Source: an uncultured Acidobacteriota bacterium
GTDB taxonomy: Bacteria; Acidobacteriota; Blastocatellia; RBC074
Assembly (NCBI GenBank): GCA_903862855.1
Contig: CAIOZW010000163.1
Span: 1-37,963, forward strand
Direction of reading: 5' to 3'
Length of the DNA: 37,963 nucleotides
In this document: positions 1-9,959 of the stretch, one piece after another
How the letters are laid out: each line of letters starts with the position of its first letter
Numbering within the stretch: position 1 is the stretch's first letter
Made by a program: the position numbers and the translations under genes
Notes under the pieces: generated by a model
Database searches by the model: none
The model's input: the letters and a program-made list of their open reading frames with translations, nothing else
Told to the model about the DNA's origin: nothing

Positions 1-876
1 GTATGGCTTGTCTTCATTAAAGGAACGGATCACATAGTCCCGGAAGGCCCAGAGATTGTTGACGATATGGTTCTGCTCAAAGCCCTTGCTTTCACCAAAA
101 CGGGCGACATCGAGCCAGTGGCGCCCCCACTGCTCACCATAGTGCGGACTGGCAAGCATTCGATCGACCAGCCTCTCCCAGGCTCGCGGATCGGGGTCAG
201 CAATGAAAGCTGCGACCTCCGCAGGGCTGGGCGGCAATCCGGTCAGGGAATAGTAGAGACGGCGAATGAGTGTCCGCCGATCGGCAGGTGGAGATGGTTT
301 GAGACCCTTCGCCGCCAATCCGGCATAGATAAACCGGTCAATCGGTCTCTTTGTCCACTCCGCTGGAATACCTGCGGGTAAGGGTGGGTCAACTTTGGAC
401 AGTGGTTGGAGCGACCACCAAGTCGCCTTGTCAGCACGCCTGGCGGATGTCGAGTTCGACGCGCCATTCTCTCCGGATGGCCAGCTGGCGCCGGAATCGA
501 TCCACGCCCGCAGAAGAGCCACTTCACGGGGCGTCAACCGCTCCCCCGTCGGAGGCATCTGTTCGGCGGCGTCCCGACTTGTCACCCGGCGTATCAACTC
601 GCTTCCCTGGCTCTTGCCGGGAATTATTACCGGCCCGTTCATCCCGGCAATTTGTGCACCTTGCGGACCATTTTCCGGACGATCGAGCCTCAATCCCCCC
701 TTCTGCTGTCCCGATCCGTGACAACCTGAACAGCGGGTGAGAAGCAATGGACGAATGTCCCGCTCGAAATCGACCTTCTCCTGGGCCGCGGCGAAACGGA
801 TGAGACCGCCCATCCACAGTGCGGCCACGAGGACCAACACAAGCATTACCGCAGAGCCGACTTGATACCTTCTCAT
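1..876 (-). CDS. Cytochrome-c / DUF1549 (PSCyt1-PSCyt2) protein, N-terminal part, runs off left edge
   Basis: The reading frame is open from an ATG at 874-876 to the window edge (292 codons, no stop), so the C-terminal part, where a DUF1553 domain is expected, is missing. A hydrophobic N-terminus (about residues 8-31, ending AAAQ) looks like a signal peptide. A haem-c motif CSGCH lies at residues 49-53, and QMPPTGE near residue 107 offers the axial Met. From about residue 170 the sequence matches the DUF1549 pattern (RPIDRFIYAGL, LTGLPPSPAEV, HYGEQWGRHWLDVARF). The start is supported by GGAGG about 7 bp upstream. Proteins of this architecture are abundant in Planctomycetes and Acidobacteria; they are secreted, and their enzymatic role is unproven. 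The gene is divergent from the HerA-like gene across a 235-bp spacer. Confidence 0.88.
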   Translation of the reverse strand, partial: MRRYQVGSAVMLVLVLVAALWMGGLIRFAAAQEKVDFERDIRPLLLTRCSGCHGSGQQKGGLRLDRPENGPQGAQIAGMNGPVIIPGKSQGSELIRRVTSRDAAEQMPPTGERLTPREVALLRAWIDSGASWPSGENGASNSTSARRADKATWWSLQPLSKVDPPLPAGIPAEWTKRPIDRFIYAGLAAKGLKPSPPADRRTLIRRLYYSLTGLPPSPAEVAAFIADPDPRAWERLVDRMLASPHYGEQWGRHWLDVARFGESKGFEQNHIVNNLWAFRDYVIRSFNEDKPY

Positions 877-1111
877 CGACACGCCTCCACGGGGCATCAC
901 CGCCCCTCTCAAGTCTTCATTGTTGCCAACGGCAGCACCGGCAAGATGATTATGCCGGCCTTGTATGAAAAACATCGTCCTTACTTGTCCCATAATAGTC
1001 AATAGTCAGTGATGCAGATCCCCCCTGACACTCAGTCTTGAGAATGAGGAGCCGACATCCCGGGGACGGTCAGAGAAGACGATCTTCGTGACTTCTCGCC
1101 AATAAATCACT

Positions 1112-2803
<1,692 letters not shown>

Positions 2804-2860
2804 TCATCCACAAGTTTTTTCCGGCATCTGTTTCTTCTGGTAATCCGATCCTGATTCAAT

Positions 2861-3661
2861 ATGCGCACTCTTAAATTGACCCTTGAATATGACGGCACCC
2901 GCTACAGTGGGTGGCAGGCTCAGTCCAATGCCAGGACCGTCGCGGGGACACTCCAGCAGGCAGCTGAAGAGTTCTTCGAGAGGCCGGTCGAGCTTGGAGG
3001 AGCCGGCCGGACCGATGCCGGCGTCCACGCTCTCGCCCAGGTCGCCCACCTCAAATTTCCACGCTGGGGCAGTTCACCTCCTGCCTTGAGGCAGCGCATC
3101 GAACGGCTTCGTCCCCGCGAGATCGTGCACGGGCTCAACGACCGGCTGCCTGCCGACATCAATCTGCTCGAGGCGGCCGATGCCGCACCCAATTTCCACG
3201 CCCGGCACGATGCCCTGCTCCGCAGCTACATCTACCGGATCTCGCTGCGCCGCACCGCCTTCGACAAGAAGTACGTCTGGTGGATCAAGGACCGGCTCGA
3301 TCTGGCAAGAATGGCTGAGGCGGCAACCCATCTGCCAGGACTACACGACTTCTCGGCCTTCAGTGAGTTCGACCAGCGTCGCGCCGACTTGTCACCACTG
3401 GTCAAAGTGGAGGAGACACAACTGACTCGCGAAGAGCATCTGCTGATCTTCCGGATCAGTGCCTCCCACTTTCTCTGGAAGATGGTCCGGCGACTCGTCG
3501 GTTCACTGGTCGAGATTGGGCGCGGAAATGCCTCGATCGACGACTTGACTGCCCTGCTTACAGAGCCCTTGGCAAGCAAACCCGGCGGCCGGCTCGACCC
3601 GGCGCGGGTCACGGCTCCGCCATCAGGCCTCTTTCTGGAGGAGATCGTCTACCGGCCATGA
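2861..3661 (+). CDS. truA: tRNA pseudouridine(38-40) synthase TruA
   Basis: 266 residues, the usual TruA length. The protein isomerises uridines 38-40 in the tRNA anticodon arm to pseudouridine. The family's catalytic motif GRTDAGVHA is at about residues 49-57, with nucleophile Asp52. An N-terminal EYDGTRYSGWQ strand and a later RSYIYRI segment (active-site Tyr region) are typical. No clear Shine-Dalgarno sequence precedes the ATG. The stop overlaps the start of queG by 4 bp (ATGA), so the two tRNA-modification genes are almost certainly translated from one message. Confidence 0.96.
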   Translation: MRTLKLTLEYDGTRYSGWQAQSNARTVAGTLQQAAEEFFERPVELGGAGRTDAGVHALAQVAHLKFPRWGSSPPALRQRIERLRPREIVHGLNDRLPADINLLEAADAAPNFHARHDALLRSYIYRISLRRTAFDKKYVWWIKDRLDLARMAEAATHLPGLHDFSAFSEFDQRRADLSPLVKVEETQLTREEHLLIFRISASHFLWKMVRRLVGSLVEIGRGNASIDDLTALLTEPLASKPGGRLDPARVTAPPSGLFLEEIVYRP

Positions 3662-4590
3662 GTTCGATCAGCTCGCGTGAGATCAAGGAGCAGGCCCGGT
3701 CTCTCGGCTTCGACCCGGTCGGTATCGTGCCAGCCGAGGTTCTGACCACCGAGGGCGAGCGTCTGCGTCAATGGCTCGGGCGAAACCTTCACGGGGAGAT
3801 GGACTATCTCAGCCGCCACGCGGAGATGCGAACCGATCCCCGTCAACTGATGCCTGGCGCTCGCTCGATCGTTTGTGTCGCCCTCAACTACTATCGCCCT
3901 GACAAGCACTCGGACGACCCCGAGATCGGAAAGATTTCACGATATGCCTGGGGCGACGACTACCACGATCTTCTGCGTGACAAGCTGAAACGACTACTGG
4001 CGTGGATAAGGGAACGCGATCCGCAGGTAGAGGGCCGCGCCTGTGTCGACTCGGCACCAATCATGGACAAGGCCTGGGCCGTTCGCGCTGGTCTCGGCTG
4101 GCTTGGCAAACATACCAACGTCATCACCCGCCAGTACGGCTCGTGGGTCTTCCTTGGCGAGCTGTTGCTCTCGATCGACCTCGAGTATGACAGCTTGATC
4201 GAACCGGATCACTGTGGCAAATGTACTGCTTGCCTCGATGCCTGCCCGACCGGGGCACTCACCGCCCCCTACCAGATCGACGCGACCCGCTGCATCTCCT
4301 ATGGGACGATCGAACTTCGCGCAGAGACTCTGCCTGAACCAATCGCCAGCAATCTCCAGAACTGGATCTTCGGATGCGACATCTGTCAGGATGTCTGCCC
4401 CTGGTCAAGGTTCTCGAAGCCAACCGACGAAGAGGGCTTTACGCCGCGGCCGGGTATCACGAGCCCTCGTCTCGATGAGCTGGCCGAGATCTCTCCAGAT
4501 GAGTTCTCGACACGCTTTCGTCGCAGTGCGATCAAAAGAACCCGGGTAACCGGACTCCGCCGCAATGCCCGCACCGCACGCCGTCGATGA
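3658..4590 (+). CDS. queG: Epoxyqueuosine reductase QueG
   Basis: 310 residues. QueG is a cobalamin-dependent, two-[4Fe-4S] enzyme that carries out the last step of queuosine biosynthesis, reducing epoxyqueuosine to queuosine in tRNA. The N-terminal domain (about 1-175) contains CVDSAPIMDKAWA (129-141), including the conserved acidic residue at 131. Ferredoxin-like cysteines are C186, C189, C192, C196 and C240, C243, C247, with C212 in RCISY. The protein stops soon after the FRRSAIKR segment, so it lacks the C-terminal HEAT-like extension found in longer QueG proteins such as that of E. coli; shorter forms are known. It overlaps truA by 4 bp. The basic tail (residues 297-310, many Arg) is slightly unusual. 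Confidence 0.95.
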   Translation: MSSISSREIKEQARSLGFDPVGIVPAEVLTTEGERLRQWLGRNLHGEMDYLSRHAEMRTDPRQLMPGARSIVCVALNYYRPDKHSDDPEIGKISRYAWGDDYHDLLRDKLKRLLAWIRERDPQVEGRACVDSAPIMDKAWAVRAGLGWLGKHTNVITRQYGSWVFLGELLLSIDLEYDSLIEPDHCGKCTACLDACPTGALTAPYQIDATRCISYGTIELRAETLPEPIASNLQNWIFGCDICQDVCPWSRFSKPTDEEGFTPRPGITSPRLDELAEISPDEFSTRFRRSAIKRTRVTGLRRNARTARRR

Positions 4591-4888
4591 TCTCTGACCG
4601 GCTGAAGATCCGGGTCTTCCATCCACCTGTCGCAAATGTTTGAATGCCATTGATTCCACGCCTGACCCTCAATACTCCCCTGACCGGTTTCATTATTTCT
4701 TTCTTGTCTTTCAGTACTTTGTGATACCCTCATCCCAGCTTGATCATTGATATCTCTGACAAAGAAAAATGTGCCGGGAAATTTTCTGGAAAATTGGCTC
4801 AAGGTCACTGATTGCGTTACACACACAATTTAGAGAGCGGTCAAATGACTCGGTCAGAGTCTCTGACAAGACTCTCGGGAGAGAACGT
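4591..4888. other. Intergenic region before the zinc-ribbon kinase-like gene
   Basis: About 300 bp between the queG stop and the preferred kinase-like start. The reading frame of the downstream gene is open back to an ATG at 4769, but that extension (40 codons) shows no recognisable domain and has no ribosome site, so I treat it as leader. It is more AT-rich than its neighbours around 4690-4830, so a promoter is likely there, but I cannot point to a convincing -35/-10 pair. No terminator-like hairpin is seen. Confidence 0.5.
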
Positions 4889-5863
4889 ATGACAACATAC
4901 GATTCAGACAATACTGTTCGAGAATGCATATCCTGCCAGCGTTGCTACTCGTCGAACCGGTCGATCTGTCTTCACTGTCAGATTGAACTGCGCCCTGTTG
5001 AGACAGTTCCAAACATCATCAACTACCGTTATCAGTTGACCAATGTGCTCAGCCACGGTGGGACAGGACATAGCTTTCTCGCGTTTGACGACAACCAGCA
5101 GCAGGTCGTCGTCCGCATAATCAGGGCCAGCGCACTCGCCGACCCTCGCGCACTCGACCGCTTTCGACGCGAGGCCAATATGGCCTGTCACTTTCACCAT
5201 CCCAATGTCGCAAGCATTATCGATTGCGGCATGTTACCTGATGCAAGCGGCTATCTGGTTAGTGATTACATCGAGGGACCGACTCTGCGGGAGGTATTAC
5301 AGCGACGTGGAAGGCTGACGATCAGGGAGGCAGTCCTGATCCTGGTCGATCTCTGCGACGCCCTCGACGCAGTTCATCGCGCCGGGCTGCTCCATCGTGA
5401 CCTGAAACCGGAGAGCATTATCATTCGTTACCTGCCGGATCTGCCCGATCCGATCATCCGCCTGGTCGGTTTCAGCTTTACCCGCATCGCCTTTGGCCGC
5501 CTCTACCGACCAGGAGCAACGGGACGACTGCAGGAGCAGGGTTTCCTGCCACTTTCTCCAGTCTACCTCAGCCCGGAGCAGTTCAGTGGTGAAGAGAGCG
5601 ATGTTCGCTCTGACATCTACAGCATAGGAGTGATCGGGTATGAGATGCTGACCGGTCACCCACCATTCATCTCGGAACGTACCGAGGATCTTCTCCTCCG
5701 CCACCTGTCCGAAAAACCAGCCCCACTCCGTTCACTCAACCCAGCCATCGAGGCCAGTCTTGAGTCTGAGATCCTGCGTGCCCTCGAAAAGGATCCTTTC
5801 ATGCGCCATCAGCGGGCCATCGAGCTGAAACGCGAGCTGGTCAACGTCGGACACCTGCTCTGA
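4889..5863 (+). CDS. Zinc-ribbon protein kinase homologue, probable pseudokinase
   Basis: 324 residues from the ATG at 4889, chosen because GGGAG lies about 7 bp upstream. An N-terminal Cys cluster (C13, C16, C19, C27, C30) suggests a zinc ribbon. A Hanks-type Ser/Thr kinase fold follows (about 46-320). Several landmarks are intact: helix-C Glu95, HRD at 169-171, Lys173, SPEQ at 228-231 and DIYSIG at 242-247. Others are not: the beta-3 lysine (VAIK) is Arg76 in VVVRII, the glycine loop is altered (LSHGGTG), the catalytic-loop Asn is Ser176, and DFG is replaced by GFS at 194-196. Loss of both metal ligands and the ATP lysine predicts weak or absent phosphotransfer. No transmembrane segment or C-terminal sensor is visible, so it should be cytoplasmic. 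Its stop is 5 bp from the stop of the convergent gene. Fold assignment is firm; the pseudokinase call is inference from residues. Confidence 0.88.
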   Translation: MTTYDSDNTVRECISCQRCYSSNRSICLHCQIELRPVETVPNIINYRYQLTNVLSHGGTGHSFLAFDDNQQQVVVRIIRASALADPRALDRFRREANMACHFHHPNVASIIDCGMLPDASGYLVSDYIEGPTLREVLQRRGRLTIREAVLILVDLCDALDAVHRAGLLHRDLKPESIIIRYLPDLPDPIIRLVGFSFTRIAFGRLYRPGATGRLQEQGFLPLSPVYLSPEQFSGEESDVRSDIYSIGVIGYEMLTGHPPFISERTEDLLLRHLSEKPAPLRSLNPAIEASLESEILRALEKDPFMRHQRAIELKRELVNVGHLL

Positions 5864-5868
5864 TCGTC

Positions 5869-8800
5869 TCAAAGCTGGATATTGACCCGCAGAATCCCAC
5901 TCGTCGTTGCGGGTGGCAGACCATTGTCCGTTACCGAAAAGGTGATGGTGTGGGATCCAATCTGGCTCGTCGTCGGCTTCCAGGAGATAACTCCTGCTCC
6001 AGGCTGCGTCTGGTTGAAAGACACTCCCGATGGAAGCTGGCCGGTTGTGATCCGCAAGGTCTGATCGGGCTCGACATCGGTGGCCCGTATCTCCATCACA
6101 AATGAGGTCCCATAACGGAAAGTCACCTCTTCTGGGAGCATCAGAACGGGTGGATCATTGACTGGAGCGATGACGATGGTCACTGTCGCCAGTTCACTCG
6201 TCCCCTGACCATCTGAAGCGCGATAAGTGAAGAGATCTGAACCAAAATAGTTTGCCCTCGGACTATAGATCAGGTTATTACCATTGCCGCTCAACGTCCC
6301 ATTGGATGGCGAGGACTCGACAATAAAGTTGAGCTGATCACCCTGGTCAATATCGAATGCTTCAAGCGTGATCGAAAGGTTCGTATCCTCAGTTCCACTT
6401 AAATTGAGATTAAAAACCTGCGGGAGCTGGTTCAGGTTGAGAACCTGAAGGCTGATAGTCAGACTTGAGGTTGCTCCAAGGTTATCAACGGCATTGACAA
6501 CGATACTGTATGTTCCAGCATCCATCAGACCTGGAGCCAGTCTGATGGCATATGTTTTAGAGTTTGTGGTGGATGGTCTGACAAGAGTCGCGAATGGTGG
6601 CCCCTGAATACTCAGGTTGACTGTCTGATTCTGATCAGGATCAGAGACGATCAGCGTATGATTGACGACCGAATTCTCGACCATCGAGAGTCGTGTTGAA
6701 GCAATAATGCCCGGTGGACGGTTCGTCTTCTGATCAGGCAGACGTGTCAATGGAACAAGAGTGATTCCACCCGGAACGGCAGTGCCTTCGGCGCTGGTTG
6801 CTCGATCAACCCTTCCTCCGGGGCGCTGCAGACTGATCTCTACCTTTACTTTATCTGACAACCAGGCTGGCACAGAACGAATCGCAAAACTGCCCGTCCC
6901 ATCGGTCGTCGACTGCTGACCGCGGAAGTTTGCCAATGCACCGCGGACAGGGGTGGTTCCGTCACTCTCGACGACACGACCAACTATTGTCGTAGTCTGT
7001 CTCAAGTTGGCGACGAAATAGGCACTGGTGATCTTGATGGCATTGAGCCCTGTCTCGATCGACCGCCCATCGGGGGTAACCACTGCTTCAGTCGATTCGG
7101 GAAGAAACGTCCCATCAGTATCGTTGAAACGGAAGAGAGTCAGTTTCGTTCCCGGAGCAAGAGCGTCCGTGTTCGGAAAGGTAAGTTTGGCCCCCGGCTC
7201 GATTCGAACATTGAATGGAGTTATCTGAACGATGGTTGGACTGTAGTAGCCGTAAGGCAGCGAGACAAACGTGCGTGCCCCCTCAAGTTTCGTCAACCAG
7301 ATGCGCCCTCCATACTGTCCGTTCGGGAAGGTGGCACTTGCCCCGGGCTGGACTTGAAGCTGCACATTGTCCGTCTGAATGATCGTCGATGCCTGCTCAG
7401 GTGAATTTTCGCGCAAGGGATCAATGTTATCCGGCACCGGAACCACGGTACCGGATGTTCCGATGGTCGCACTTGAACCCGTCGCCTGCTGAATGGCAAT
7501 TGTCTTTTGAAACGGGTTGTCACGATTGCCATAGGCGATGGTCTTGAGGGTCACGAGAGGAAATGGCGGTGAGGCATTGAGCAATCCACCATCGATCTCG
7601 ACGAGATGAACACCCGGTACCACATCGGCAAGGACAAAGGTTCCATCCTCGCTGGTCGTCGCCTTGATCGTCGTCCCGGATAGGCGGACGGTCAGGCCGA
7701 TGATCGGATTGCGCAAGGTGTCCTCGACGATGCCGCTGATGGAGGTTCGCACATTGAGTACCGTTGAGCTCGATCCCTCACCAGACTGATTCTTTACCTG
7801 CACGACACCGCTCGAGACCCCATACGGGACGACCACTTTCAACTGGGAGGCGGTCGCTGTGACCACTTCAGCCTCCTTCCCTGAAATGCGGACAATATTT
7901 TCACTGAGATTGGCGGAGAATCCGCTGCCATTGATCTGCAACTGCTGCCCGGCAAGAGTAGTTGCAGCGTCAAAACCACTTACAATCGGGCCACTGATTC
8001 CGGCGCTGGTAACGATCCCGCCCACTTCGATCTCGACCGGGTTTGAGCTCTGAGCATTGGCGACGGCCACAGTCAGGTTGACAAGCCCCCGGCCCAGAAG
8101 ATCACGGGGAATTTCAGCGTTGACCTGATCCAGACCGAGAAATTCAGGTTGCCGACCGGCGTAGAGTGGGGTCAGCACAGATCCACCCACGAGAAGGCTG
8201 ACCGATTCATTGAGATTGCCATCGCCATTGGTGTCGGTCGCCCCGCGCAGACCAGAGAGAAAGAGGACCAGAAATACCCTCTCCCCGACAGGGCCGAGGT
8301 CGATCGGTCGGGTAATGAACTGACTGGTCTGCTGATTGAAATCAGCGACCGGCTCATAGCTCTGGGTACCATCTGTCCTGACCCGAATAATGAAGGCGGC
8401 GGCAGCACCACGCCCGGACGAGTTGGCCGTAAATACTCCCGGAGCGACACGGGCCACACTGACCGTCCCGTTGGAGACGGTTCCGCTTGCCGCACGGATG
8501 ATCACAGGAACCAGACCGGGCGTGGTGGTCGCCGGAACGATATAGTTGATCTGGCCCGGCGAGACAAAGAGGATCTCGGCAAGCTTGCCCCCCACCTCGA
8601 CCGTTGAACCGCCGAGGGAGGTCGGAAGCTGGATACCAGCCTTGGCGGTATCGAGATCGCTCGCTACAACCGTCTGATTGGCCAGACTTGCTCCGAAAGC
8701 GGCGACAATCGAATCCGGCGCAACAGGCGTCGTCTCAAAACTGGCCGCGGAGACCGTTGTGACGGGTGTGGTCGTCACCTGAAGAGCTCCTTCAGCAACA

Positions 8801-8997
8801 TCACCCGACCAGACAAGGCTCAGGATGGTGGTAGCCATGACCAGCACCGCAAGCAGAGAGAGCCGACCAGTCGATATTGAATCACGGAGCGCGTGAGAGA
8901 TCAGACCAGGCTGCCCGAACTTGTCTCCGATCTTCAATCTCAATATCGAGCGGGATCGACCAGAGGCGGTCCGGGGTATGAATGAGCGAATTGGCAT
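5869..8997 (-). CDS. Secreted multidomain protein: TIGR03437, IPT/TIG, carboxypeptidase-regulatory-like and cadherin-like repeats
   Basis: 1042 residues from the ATG at 8997, preferred because GGAGG lies a few bases upstream; a second in-frame ATG at 9018 has no such site. A long N-region precedes a hydrophobic stretch (about 45-70), probably an export signal. Residues about 83-325 match the Solibacter TIGR03437 domain (VSPGQINYIVP at 146-156, LGLDQVNAEIP at 287-297). An IPT/TIG fold follows (about 333-420), then a carboxypeptidase-regulatory-like domain starting ISGIVED, a ZU5-like region rich in turns (about 540-665), another regulatory-like domain starting IVGRVVE, and three tandem Ig/cadherin-like repeats of about 100 residues to the end. 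It is likely cell-surface or extracellular and adhesive. It lies downstream of nfo in the same direction and tail-to-tail with the pseudokinase. Confidence 0.88.
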   Translation of the reverse strand: MPIRSFIPRTASGRSRSILRLKIGDKFGQPGLISHALRDSISTGRLSLLAVLVMATTILSLVWSGDVAEGALQVTTTPVTTVSAASFETTPVAPDSIVAAFGASLANQTVVASDLDTAKAGIQLPTSLGGSTVEVGGKLAEILFVSPGQINYIVPATTTPGLVPVIIRAASGTVSNGTVSVARVAPGVFTANSSGRGAAAAFIIRVRTDGTQSYEPVADFNQQTSQFITRPIDLGPVGERVFLVLFLSGLRGATDTNGDGNLNESVSLLVGGSVLTPLYAGRQPEFLGLDQVNAEIPRDLLGRGLVNLTVAVANAQSSNPVEIEVGGIVTSAGISGPIVSGFDAATTLAGQQLQINGSGFSANLSENIVRISGKEAEVVTATASQLKVVVPYGVSSGVVQVKNQSGEGSSSTVLNVRTSISGIVEDTLRNPIIGLTVRLSGTTIKATTSEDGTFVLADVVPGVHLVEIDGGLLNASPPFPLVTLKTIAYGNRDNPFQKTIAIQQATGSSATIGTSGTVVPVPDNIDPLRENSPEQASTIIQTDNVQLQVQPGASATFPNGQYGGRIWLTKLEGARTFVSLPYGYYSPTIVQITPFNVRIEPGAKLTFPNTDALAPGTKLTLFRFNDTDGTFLPESTEAVVTPDGRSIETGLNAIKITSAYFVANLRQTTTIVGRVVESDGTTPVRGALANFRGQQSTTDGTGSFAIRSVPAWLSDKVKVEISLQRPGGRVDRATSAEGTAVPGGITLVPLTRLPDQKTNRPPGIIASTRLSMVENSVVNHTLIVSDPDQNQTVNLSIQGPPFATLVRPSTTNSKTYAIRLAPGLMDAGTYSIVVNAVDNLGATSSLTISLQVLNLNQLPQVFNLNLSGTEDTNLSITLEAFDIDQGDQLNFIVESSPSNGTLSGNGNNLIYSPRANYFGSDLFTYRASDGQGTSELATVTIVIAPVNDPPVLMLPEEVTFRYGTSFVMEIRATDVEPDQTLRITTGQLPSGVSFNQTQPGAGVISWKPTTSQIGSHTITFSVTDNGLPPATTSGILRVNIQL

Positions 8998-9050
8998 ATG
9001 GCCTCCACGTTTTGGCAACTCATCACCTGACGATGAGTGGTCGGCAATTT

Positions 9051-9950
9051 TCAGCGCGTGGCGAGCGCGAGTGCGGCGGTAAGATTTCGGAGATCGTCGC
9101 CGGGTTCATCCTGGGGAGTCTCGAGAATGAACGGGCGATCGGCCAGACGCGGGTGGTTCAGGACACGTGCCAATCCGGTTGCACCTATCTCACCGGCGCC
9201 GATATGCCAGTGACGATCGACGCGTGACTGAAAAGGCGCCTTCGAATCGTTGAAATGGACAACGTAGACATTGTCAAGTCCAACCGTCTGGTCAAGTTCA
9301 TCAAAGGACTCAGCGGCAGCAAGCTGATCACGCCAGTCATAACCTGCAGCAAAGGAGTGCGCCGTATCGAGGCACATCCCCATCGGAAGACCAGGGCAGT
9401 GATCAAGGATCTGACGGACCTGACCGAAAGTCCGGCCAATCTGTTCACCCTGCCCGGCAGTGTTCTCGATCAGAATGCGCAGTCCCCCATCCAGCATTGC
9501 CCTCTCCAGACCGGCGGTCGCCGCGTGGAATGATCCGGCACACGTGGCGATCGCCTCCGCAATAGATGCACCACGGGCACTGCCGGGATGTATTACCAGG
9601 TAATTGGCACCGATCGCCAGACTTCGTTCGACCTCGTCACGAAATGCAGCAATCGACTTTGCCCGGATCTCCGCATCGGTCGCTGCCATATTTATCAAGT
9701 AACAGGAGTGGATGACACAGGGATCGAGACCGGCCGCGAGACGATGCTCCTTGAAGAGGTCGATCTCAGTGTCAGCCAGCGGTCGGGCCGACCATCCCCG
9801 TGGATTGCGCGAGAAGATCTGCCAGGTCAGGCACCCTTTGGTCTTCGCCTGCTCGATGGAGCGATGGAGACCACCGGCTATCCCAGTATGAAGGCCGAGG
9901 CGGGGAGTTCTCGACGCGGCTGGATTGAGACTATGACGTTTGGACTTCAT
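9051..9950 (-). CDS. nfo: Deoxyribonuclease IV (AP endonuclease, Nfo/EndoIV)
   Basis: 299 residues. EndoIV is a TIM-barrel, three-zinc enzyme that cleaves DNA 5' to abasic sites in base-excision repair. Family hallmarks are visible: LGLHTGIAGGLH near the N-terminus, YLVIHPGSARG, LRILIENTAGQGEQIG with the metal-binding Glu, GMCLDTAHSFAAGYD with the metal-binding Asp and His, VVHFNDSK, RHWHIGAGEIG, and PFILETPQDE at the C-terminus. The start lies 9 bp after the stop of the BON-domain gene, so the two are probably co-transcribed; the adhesin-like gene follows after 53 bp. Confidence 0.95.
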   Translation of the reverse strand: MKSKRHSLNPAASRTPRLGLHTGIAGGLHRSIEQAKTKGCLTWQIFSRNPRGWSARPLADTEIDLFKEHRLAAGLDPCVIHSCYLINMAATDAEIRAKSIAAFRDEVERSLAIGANYLVIHPGSARGASIAEAIATCAGSFHAATAGLERAMLDGGLRILIENTAGQGEQIGRTFGQVRQILDHCPGLPMGMCLDTAHSFAAGYDWRDQLAAAESFDELDQTVGLDNVYVVHFNDSKAPFQSRVDRHWHIGAGEIGATGLARVLNHPRLADRPFILETPQDEPGDDLRNLTAALALATR

Positions 9951-9959
9951 TGTTTCTCG

